Source: Alphaproteobacteria bacterium MarineAlpha6_Bin2 (GTDB taxonomy: Bacteria; Pseudomonadota; Alphaproteobacteria; GCA-002720895). Taken from it: a DNA stretch of 6,268 nt. The position numbers and the translations under genes were made by a program. Shown in pieces: positions 1 through 4,974 of this stretch (positions are counted from its first letter, which is position 1; the number at the start of each line of letters is the position of its first letter). The stretch covers positions 1-6,268 of the forward strand of contig PTKQ01000024.1 of assembly GCA_002937815.1 (NCBI GenBank), written 5' to 3'. A model generated the notes under the pieces. The model ran no database searches. It had not been told where the DNA came from and saw only the letters and a list, made by a program, of their open reading frames with translations.

Positions 1-291
1 CCATTGTCCAAGAGATAAACATTTAGGAATAAAAATAAGGCATCCAATAATAAAAGTAAAAATGGAAGCCAATAGTACAGCCGCAGCTGAAATATCTTTA
101 GCGATTTTTGCCTGAGGGTTTACAGTTGTGTTGATAGCCAAATCTACGGTAGATTCAATAGCGGTATTAAACGCTTCAGCAACAAGAACAAAGCAAAAAC
201 AACACATCAACAATATCCATTCTAATAGAGGTAATGAAAAAAGTATCCCCAGCAATAAAACCAAACACATAATAACCAAATGAATTTGAAA
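1..291 (-). CDS. dgkA: Diacylglycerol kinase / undecaprenol kinase (DgkA family), fragment lacking its N-terminus and running off the left edge
   Basis: Members of this family are small trimeric inner-membrane kinases that phosphorylate diacylglycerol or undecaprenol with ATP. The minus-strand frame is stop-free from 312 to base 1 and reads FQIHLVI near 291-271, then two hydrophobic stretches, EAFNTAIESTVDLA (about 180-139), NPQAKIAKDISAAAVLLAS (about 120-64) and a final membrane segment ending IFIPK. The E..N...E...D and K-D pattern matches the catalytic Glu, Asn, Glu, Asp and Lys-Asp of DgkA. The wording and the FIPK end look closer to the Gram-positive-type undecaprenol kinases than to the proteobacterial type. 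The N-terminal part, normally some 30 residues, is absent: upstream of about 291 the DNA is fabF, and this frame meets a stop at 313-315. An ATG at 268-270 exists but would skip the first helix. The 115 bases 176-290 also encode the abnormal FabF end. Family assignment is firm; whether this is a living gene here is doubtful. Confidence 0.82.
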
Positions 292-1474
292 GTATACATG
301 AAATTTTATGATCTATTGAATTATTTGGCACTAAATCTATTCCAGCAGATTCTTCAATTGGATCATTTAAGTTTAAAGTTGGTGGTATTTGGTTATTATT
401 TATTGTGCAAATTGAATATATAGCTTCAACACTTCCCGAGGCACCAAGCAAATGACCAATTGCTGATTTAGTTGAAGACATTTTTATTTTTTTCAAATTT
501 TTAGAAAAAATCTTTTTAATGCATTCAATCTCTATTTTATCGCCAATAGGTGTTGATGTTCCATGGGCATTTATATAATCAATTTTTTCTAGATTAATAT
601 CAGCATCCTTGACTGCTGACTCTATACATCTTTTAGCTCCATTACCATCTAATGGTGGTGATGTTATATGGTGCCCGTCCCCACTTGATCCATAACCAAT
701 GATTTCTGCATATATTTTTGCATTTCTTTTTTTAGCAAACTCATAGTCTTCTAGGACAACTACACCTGCACCATCTCCCATTACAAAACCATCTCGTTTC
801 TGATCAAATGGTCGCGATGCTTTTTCTGGATGGTCATTGAATTTTGTTGATAAAGCTCTTAATGCAGAAAAACCAGCCACTCCAAGTCTACAAACTGCCG
901 CTTCTGTTCCTCCAGCAACCATAACATCAGCTTTGTTTGATTGTATTAATTTAAAAGAGTCTCCTATAGCATGTGCTCCTGACGAGCATGCTGTAACTAT
1001 AGAATGATTTGGTCCTCTGAAATTATATTTAATCGAAACTTGGCCTGAGGCTAAATTGATTAAACTAGATGGAATAAAAAAGGGACTTACTTTTCTTGGA
1101 TTAGAACTATTTAATAAAATAGAATTATTATAAATAGTAGAAAGTCCTCCAATTCCTGATCCAATAATTACTCCTGTTCTTGATGATTCTAATTCATTTT
1201 TAGGGACATATCCTGAATTTTCGATAGCTTCGTCTGAGGCTATTAATGCAAATAATATAAAATTATCCATTTTTCTTTTATCTTTTTCAGCAAAGTATTC
1301 ATCTATTGTTGAATCTGGAACAATTCCTGCTATTTTTGATGGTAAATCTTCAATATTGAAATGACTAATTAGCTTTATTCCTGACTGTCCTGATATGAGT
1401 TTTTTCCAATTGGTCTCAACTGAACAACCAAGTGGAGTGATCAGTCCCATTCCGGTTACAACTACTCTTCGCAT
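176..1474 (-). CDS. fabF: 3-oxoacyl-ACP synthase II (KAS II), with an abnormal C-terminus
   Basis: Decarboxylating Claisen condensation of malonyl-ACP with acyl-ACP, the elongation step of type II fatty-acid synthesis in the cytoplasm. The 432-residue reading starts MRRVVVTGMG and has the thiolase-fold signature: nucleophile C163 in TACSSGAHAIG, H304 in NAHGTST, K336 in SSTKS and H341 in GHLLGASG, almost the same numbering as E. coli FabF. It tracks the family to SNSFG at 396-400. FabF proteins should then continue with an FGGTN-type loop and a short beta strand, ending near residue 413-415. Here the sequence reads YYVFGFIAGD and on to LLCSCC, which is a DgkA-family gene read out of frame. 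The Phe gate and the following two glycines are therefore missing, so the product as written is probably defective. It starts 18 bp after acpP with no clear Shine-Dalgarno sequence. The gene identity is certain; the true stop codon is not represented in this window. Confidence 0.95.
   Translation of the reverse strand: MRRVVVTGMGLITPLGCSVETNWKKLISGQSGIKLISHFNIEDLPSKIAGIVPDSTIDEYFAEKDKRKMDNFILFALIASDEAIENSGYVPKNELESSRTGVIIGSGIGGLSTIYNNSILLNSSNPRKVSPFFIPSSLINLASGQVSIKYNFRGPNHSIVTACSSGAHAIGDSFKLIQSNKADVMVAGGTEAAVCRLGVAGFSALRALSTKFNDHPEKASRPFDQKRDGFVMGDGAGVVVLEDYEFAKKRNAKIYAEIIGYGSSGDGHHITSPPLDGNGAKRCIESAVKDADINLEKIDYINAHGTSTPIGDKIEIECIKKIFSKNLKKIKMSSTKSAIGHLLGASGSVEAIYSICTINNNQIPPTLNLNDPIEESAGIDLVPNNSIDHKISCILSNSFGYYVFGFIAGDTFFITSIRMDIVDVLFLLCSCC
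274..291. other. Probable chimeric junction between fabF and dgkA
   Basis: On the minus strand these bases serve two conserved motifs in two frames: SNSFG of FabF (codons 289-275) and FQIHLV of DgkA (codons 291-274). On the high-coordinate side only the FabF frame makes sense; on the low-coordinate side only the DgkA frame does. A shared stretch of about 11-18 bp at the join is what microhomology deletion, template switching during amplification, or a short-overlap assembly error would leave. The sequence alone cannot tell which of these happened. Confidence 0.7.
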
Positions 1475-1492
1475 AATTTTAAATAATAATTA

Positions 1493-1732
1493 TTATGAAG
1501 TTTGTTTTTGAATAAAATCTACGGCATCCTTAACAGTAATAATTTTTTCTGCTGAACTATCTGGTATCTCACAATTAAATTCTTCTTCAAATGCCATGAC
1601 TAATTCAACTGTATCTAAACTATCTGCGCCTAAATCTTCAATGAATTTTGCATTATCTTGAATTTTACTTTCAGAGATACCTAAATGGTTAACTATAATT
1701 TTTTTCACTCTGTTTTGAACATCGTCTGCCAT
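1493..1732 (-). CDS. acpP: Acyl carrier protein
   Basis: Small acidic carrier that holds growing acyl chains on a 4'-phosphopantetheine arm and shuttles them among FabD, FabF, FabG and the other fatty-acid enzymes. The 79 residues, [13 protein letters not shown] to FIQKQTS, match the usual length of about 78. The modification site is S38 in [11 protein letters not shown], followed by the acidic helix II ([11 protein letters not shown], from residue 42) that partner enzymes recognise. The gene lies between fabG (61 bp upstream) and fabF (18 bp downstream), the standard fabG-acpP-fabF order. The upstream gap is extremely AT-rich, with only 7 G or C in 61, and contains a weak TAGG about 9 bases before the ATG as the only Shine-Dalgarno candidate. 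A separate promoter there is possible, since ACP is usually made in excess of its neighbours, but no convincing -35/-10 pair is visible. Confidence 0.98.
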   Translation of the reverse strand: MADDVQNRVKKIIVNHLGISESKIQDNAKFIEDLGADSLDTVELVMAFEEEFNCEIPDSSAEKIITVKDAVDFIQKQTS

Positions 1733-1793
1733 AAAAAATAAACCTATACAAAAAAATTATCAATAACAAAAATATACAATAAAAATAAGAAAA

Positions 1794-2537
1794 TTAAACC
1801 ATTAACATACCGCCATTAATGTTAATAGTTGACCCTGTTATAAAAGAAGCTTTTTCGCTTGTCAAGAACGCAACACATCTAGCCACATCATCGGGCGTTC
1901 CCACTTTCCCAACTGGTATTTTTTTTAACATTAAATCTTTTTGTTCTTTTGACAAAGCTTGGGTCATAGGACTTTCTATAAATCCTGGTGCTATACAATT
2001 AACGGTTATCCCTCTAGAAACTACTTCCAAAGCAAGAGATTTATGCATTCCAATCATTCCTGCTTTAGAAGCTGCATAATTTGCCTGTCCAGCATTACCT
2101 CCTACTCCAATAATTGAACTTATTCCAACAATTCTACCCCATCTTTGTTTAATCATTGATTTAATAACCATTTGCGAAAGTTTAAAGGCTGCCGTCAAAT
2201 TTAACTGAATCACTTTATTCCATTGTTCGCTTGACATTCTTATAGATAATGCATCTTTATTTATTCCTGCATTATTGATTAAAATATCTACTTTTTTAAA
2301 CTTTTTTATTGATTGATCACATAAACTATTAAAATCTTTATCTTTTGATAAATCTGCAATTACTGATAAATAATCATTAGACAAAGATTTTGATAATTTA
2401 GTAATTTTTTCTAAATTGGTTCCTGTTAATATAATTTTACATCCTAAACCATCAAGATGTTTTGCAATTGCGCTACCTATAGCTCCTGAGGCACCTGTTA
2501 TTAAAACAATTTTATTTTTTAAATTTGTGTTATCCAT
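1794..2537 (-). CDS. fabG: 3-oxoacyl-ACP reductase
   Basis: NADPH-dependent reduction of 3-ketoacyl-ACP to 3-hydroxyacyl-ACP, the first reductive step of each elongation cycle. This is a classical short-chain dehydrogenase/reductase of 247 residues. The cofactor-binding TGASGAIG is at 14-21, NNAG at 88-91, and the catalytic tetrad is N113, S141, Y154 and K158 (in NYAASK). It also has the FabG-like APGFIESPMT loop near 183-192 and ends in NGGMLMV, the C-terminus typical of true FabG rather than a random SDR. The start is the ATG at 2537, only 6 bp after the fabD stop, which implies co-transcription and probably coupled translation. The upstream AATAAG is a poor ribosome binding site. The genomic setting between fabD and acpP removes most of the usual SDR ambiguity about substrate. 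Confidence 0.97.
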   Translation of the reverse strand: MDNTNLKNKIVLITGASGAIGSAIAKHLDGLGCKIILTGTNLEKITKLSKSLSNDYLSVIADLSKDKDFNSLCDQSIKKFKKVDILINNAGINKDALSIRMSSEQWNKVIQLNLTAAFKLSQMVIKSMIKQRWGRIVGISSIIGVGGNAGQANYAASKAGMIGMHKSLALEVVSRGITVNCIAPGFIESPMTQALSKEQKDLMLKKIPVGKVGTPDDVARCVAFLTSEKASFITGSTININGGMLMV

Positions 2538-2543
2538 TTAAAT

Positions 2544-3491
2544 TTACTTATTAAAATTATCCATATCATCTGGATTTTGTATAGAAAAACATTCCCCATT
2601 TTTAATAATTTTTTTTACTAAACTTGTTAAAACATTTCCAGGACCAATTTCAAAAAATTTATCTACATGGGGATAGGGCCCCGACTCATTTGCCATAGAT
2701 TCTATAATTTCTCTCCATTTCACTGTGCTAATTATTTGTTTGGACAACAAAACAGGAAACTTTTCTTTTTGATTACTAGGAGAACCATTGACATTGAAAT
2801 ATACTATTGGTTTTGGAGAAGAAAAAGATATGCTTTTCAATTTTTTTTCCATTTGATCAGCTGCTTGCTTCATCAAGGAACAATGAAAAGGCGCACTAAC
2901 TTTCAAATCTATAGTAAGTTTTGCCCCCTCTTTTTTTGCGTGGTTTTTAAATTCATCCACTGCATATTTGTCGCCGCTTATTACAACTTGTCCATTGGAA
3001 TTATCATTAGCTAACTCGCACACACCTTTATGCTCAAAATTATTAATTAATTTTCTTAGATGATCAATTTCTAAACCAATAATAGCTGTCATTTTTCCAT
3101 TTCCAGATTTATCAGATTTACTCATCAACTGTCCTCTATATTTAACTAATTTTACAACAGATTCTAAGTCTATAGCACCAGATGCATATAAAGCAGTATA
3201 TTCTCCTAATGAATGTCCTGCTGTAGCACAACAAAATTTTGGTATATCAATATTTTTGTAAGCTTTTATAACTTCTAACATTGCTATACTAGTTGTAAGT
3301 ATAGCAGGTTGTGCATTTTCAGTTCTTGTAAGTAACTCATCAGAACCTTCAAATATAATTTTTGATAATGGTTCGTCTAAAATTTGATCAACTTTTTGAA
3401 AAATTCTTTTTGCTTCAGGATAAGTGTCATACCACATCTTACCCATGCCAACTTTTTGTGATCCTTGCCCCGGAAATATAAATACTCTCAT
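2544..3491 (-). CDS. fabD: Malonyl-CoA:ACP transacylase
   Basis: Transfers the malonyl group from CoA to holo-ACP, supplying the extender unit used by FabF. Numbering from the ATG at 3491 gives 315 residues, close to the family's roughly 310. Visible motifs are FPGQGSQ (6-12; the Gln helps form the oxyanion hole), GHSLGEY (92-98) with nucleophile S94, YRGQLM with R119 that binds the malonyl carboxylate, APFHCSLM with catalytic H203, and the late GPGNVL motif (283-288). R119 marks it as malonyl-specific. The frame can be extended two codons to a TTG at 3497, but the ATG is preferred: it is preceded at good spacing by AGAAAG, one of the better Shine-Dalgarno candidates in the window, and FPGQGSQ then sits where relatives have it. 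It is first in the fab operon and diverges from rpsF. Confidence 0.97.
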   Translation of the reverse strand: MRVFIFPGQGSQKVGMGKMWYDTYPEAKRIFQKVDQILDEPLSKIIFEGSDELLTRTENAQPAILTTSIAMLEVIKAYKNIDIPKFCCATAGHSLGEYTALYASGAIDLESVVKLVKYRGQLMSKSDKSGNGKMTAIIGLEIDHLRKLINNFEHKGVCELANDNSNGQVVISGDKYAVDEFKNHAKKEGAKLTIDLKVSAPFHCSLMKQAADQMEKKLKSISFSSPKPIVYFNVNGSPSNQKEKFPVLLSKQIISTVKWREIIESMANESGPYPHVDKFFEIGPGNVLTSLVKKIIKNGECFSIQNPDDMDNFNK

Positions 3492-3568
3492 ATTCAACTT
3501 TCTGTTGATGTTTACATCTTTTTAGAGTAAATAAACCATTATTTTTAAAATAATATTATAAAAAAAGT
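3492..3568. promoter_or_regulatory. Divergent fabD / rpsF promoter region
   Basis: This 77-bp gap, with 13 G or C, is the only space available to start both operons. Toward fabD, TTCATA (3583-3578, inside the rpsF start) and a perfect TATAAT (3560-3555) are 17 bp apart on the minus strand, predicting a leader of about 55 bases. Toward rpsF, TTGATG (3505-3510) and TAAATA (3528-3533) are 17 bp apart but match less well; TAAAAT at 3546-3551 is another -10 candidate. A 12-bp inverted repeat GATGT-TT-ACATC (3507-3518) lies in the fabD leader and overlaps the possible rpsF -35. Such motifs occur readily in AT-rich DNA, so the individual elements are tentative. The conclusion that both promoters lie here is firmer. 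Confidence 0.5.
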
Positions 3569-3907
3569 ATGGCATTATATGAATTAGTTTTTATTGTAAG
3601 GCAAGAGGTGTCACCTGTAAGAGCTAAAGAATTAGCTAAGAAAATCAATGATTTTGTTAAATCAAAGGGTGGTGATGTAAAAAAAGAAGAATATTGGGGT
3701 TTTAGAAGCCTCGCGTATGAAATAAAAAAAAATAAAAAAGGTCACTATCTTTTTTTTGTAATTAACTCGTCTGCTTCTTGTATGTTGGAATTAAGCAACC
3801 AAATTAAATTAACTGAAGAGATAATAAGGCACGTTATCATGCGAATTAAAGAAAAACAATATTTTAAAGAACCAACAGAAATGATAACCGATGAAAACAA
3901 TGATTAA
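3569..3907 (+). CDS. rpsF: 30S ribosomal protein S6
   Basis: Component of the small-subunit platform that pairs with S18 on the central domain of 16S rRNA. The 112-residue product opens with the family's [10 protein letters not shown] strand, carries [12 protein letters not shown] at 41-52 (the W-G-R-LAY signature), HYLFF at 59-63 and [10 protein letters not shown] at 85-94, then a short acidic tail ending TDENND. Length and motif order are normal. It is first in a plus-strand operon whose next gene encodes its partner S18. The start is fixed by homology at the N-terminal strand; the bases before it (TATAAAAAAAGT) give only a weak ribosome binding site. Its last 17 bases overlap the first ATG of rpsR. 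Confidence 0.97.
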   Translation: MALYELVFIVRQEVSPVRAKELAKKINDFVKSKGGDVKKEEYWGFRSLAYEIKKNKKGHYLFFVINSSASCMLELSNQIKLTEEIIRHVIMRIKEKQYFKEPTEMITDENND

Positions 3908-4157
3908 ATTGCAAAAAAAATACTTAAAAACAGATAAAAGACCTTATGATTTCAGACAAAGATCTTGTCCGCTGTCTGGAAAAAATGCACCAAGAGTTGA
4001 CTATAAAAACTTAAAACTGCTTAAAAAGTTTACTTCTGAAAGAGGTAAAATATTACCTAGAAGAATCACTTCTGTTTCAACAAAAAAACAAAAGGAGCTA
4101 TCAAAGGCAATTAAAAGAGCAAGATTTCTAGCGCTTTTACCTTATATAAATAAATAA
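3891..4157 (+). CDS. rpsR: 30S ribosomal protein S18
   Basis: Binds 16S rRNA as a heterodimer with S6. The 88-residue product shows the S18 signature: RQRSCPLSG (22-30), VDYKNLKLL (36-44), [12 protein letters not shown] (49-60) and the basic end [13 protein letters not shown] (73-85). The wording resembles alphaproteobacterial S18. Two in-frame starts are possible: ATG 3891 overlaps rpsF by 17 bp and ATG 3900 overlaps it by 8 bp. S18 N-termini vary, so the sequence does not settle the choice, and neither start has a clear Shine-Dalgarno. Either way initiation probably depends on ribosomes ending rpsF translation, which would keep S6 and S18 balanced. The stop is 1 bp before the rplI ATG. Confidence 0.96.
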   Translation: MKTMIKLQKKYLKTDKRPYDFRQRSCPLSGKNAPRVDYKNLKLLKKFTSERGKILPRRITSVSTKKQKELSKAIKRARFLALLPYINK

Positions 4158-4158
4158 A

Positions 4159-4872
4159 ATGGATGTAATTTTAATTGAAAATATTGAAAAATTAGGAAAA
4201 ATTGGAGATGTGGTAAAGGTTAAAAGTGGCTATGCAAGAAATTATCTTTTACCACAAAAAAAAGTTTTACGAGCTAATGAAGAAAATTTAAAGATTTTTG
4301 AAGAAAAAAAATCTCTTATTGAATCGGAAGAAAAAAAAAGAAAAGAAAAATCAATTGAAATAGCAAAAAAAATTAAAGATGCTGAATTTACTATAATAAG
4401 AAATGCTAGTGAGAATGATCAATTATATGGCTCTGTTACATCTAAAGATATAATTAAAGAAATAAAAAATATTAAAAATATAGTTTTTTTGAATGAGCAA
4501 ATTAATTTAAAAAATCAGATTAAAAATCTAGGTGTACATAAAATTGAAATATCAGTTTATACAGATATAAAAGAAAAAATCTTAATAAATGTAGCCAAAA
4601 CAAAAGAAACTGCATCCTTACAACTAAAAGAATATAAAAATCCAAAAAAAGATAAAAATATTAAGTCCAAAATAAATATTAAAACTTTGAAAAAAACAAA
4701 AGTTGATGATGTAAAAAAAGATTTAAATACTAAAGATTTGGTAAAGGAAATTGAGAAAAAGAATATAAAACAAAAATCTTTAAGTAAAAAAGAAAAAAAA
4801 ATTGGGAAAAAGAATGTGAAACAAGCTTCGTCAACTAAAGAAAAAAAAGAAAAATTGAGAAAAAACAAATAA
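4159..4872 (+). CDS. rplI: 50S ribosomal protein L9 with a long lysine-rich C-terminal tail
   Basis: L9 binds 23S rRNA near the L1 stalk and reaches out from the large subunit along a long helix; it influences reading-frame maintenance. The N-terminal domain is clear, with MDVILIENIEKLGKIGD and GYARNYLLP at 24-32. The charged connecting helix spans about 41-75 (rich in E and K) and the C-terminal domain about 77-147, with LYGSVTSKDI at 89-98 and ILINVAK at 141-147. Ordinary L9 ends near residue 149. Here another 87 or so residues follow (151-237), with 32 lysines, little predicted fold and an internal duplication. Extended L9 tails are known in some alphaproteobacteria, so an extension alone is not unique, but this one is long and very basic. 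It probably adds RNA contact or is a low-complexity expansion; no separate domain is recognised. Confidence 0.95.
   Translation: MDVILIENIEKLGKIGDVVKVKSGYARNYLLPQKKVLRANEENLKIFEEKKSLIESEEKKRKEKSIEIAKKIKDAEFTIIRNASENDQLYGSVTSKDIIKEIKNIKNIVFLNEQINLKNQIKNLGVHKIEISVYTDIKEKILINVAKTKETASLQLKEYKNPKKDKNIKSKINIKTLKKTKVDDVKKDLNTKDLVKEIEKKNIKQKSLSKKEKKIGKKNVKQASSTKEKKEKLRKNK
4750..4851 (+). repeat. Diverged 51-bp tandem duplication in the rplI tail
   Basis: Two in-frame units of 17 codons lie head to tail, 4750-4800 and 4801-4851. They encode IEKKNIKQKSLSKKEKK and IGKKNVKQASSTKEKKE (L9 residues 198-214 and 215-231). The first 24 bases of each unit agree at 21 positions; the remainder has diverged and is dominated by A. 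A single old duplication with later drift explains this better than chance, although the A-rich composition inflates similarity. Confidence 0.6.
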
Positions 4873-4974
4873 ATTACTACTTATTCACAACTTTTTTTAG
4901 TTATCCCTATGTTTCACACCCTAGGGCATAAATATTCTTTAAAAATGTGATATATTAATTCTTTTTTACTTTCA
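4873..4974 (+). promoter_or_regulatory. rplI-dnaB intergenic region with a likely dnaB promoter and a DnaA-box-like site
   Basis: This 102-bp gap contains no gene. TTATTCACA at 4881-4889 fits the DnaA-box consensus TTATNCACA. A second TTTCACA lies at 4912-4918, 29 bp downstream of the first, and CCCTAGGG at 4919-4926 is a perfect 8-bp palindrome preceded by another CCCTA at 4905-4909. TGATATATT at 4948-4956 is a good extended -10 element without an obvious -35; it would start transcription about 12 bases before the dnaB ATG. No strong rplI terminator is seen, so read-through into dnaB remains possible. Confidence 0.45.

Noticed and set aside
176..276. The novel 32-residue FabF C-terminus as a new membrane-anchoring domain
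   Set aside because: Its hydrophobic look is fully explained by reading a dgkA membrane-helix region in the wrong frame; the DgkA frame has clear family motifs and the FabF frame has none.
1733..1793. A separate acpP promoter in the fabG-acpP gap
   Set aside because: The gap is so AT-rich that -10-like words occur everywhere, and no -35 at proper spacing stands out.
1819..2079. Plus-strand open frame antisense to fabG
   Set aside because: It lies wholly inside fabG, has no recognisable motif or ribosome binding site, and is a by-product of the fabG codon pattern.
2667..3014. Plus-strand open frame antisense to fabD
   Set aside because: It is antisense to conserved fabD codons, has a low-complexity F/C/Y-rich composition, and matches no family.
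3492..3497. TTG at 3497 as the fabD start
   Set aside because: The ATG two codons later has better Shine-Dalgarno spacing and places FPGQGSQ at the usual distance from the N-terminus.
4557..4868. Phe/Ser-rich minus-strand open frame resembling a membrane protein
   Set aside because: It is the mirror of the lysine-rich rplI tail: AAA and AAG codons read as TTT and CTT on the other strand, giving a false hydrophobic protein.
4889..4902. AACT-TTTTTT-AGTT as the rplI terminator
   Set aside because: The stem is only 4 bp with two G-C pairs at most, and the T-run is in the loop rather than after the stem.
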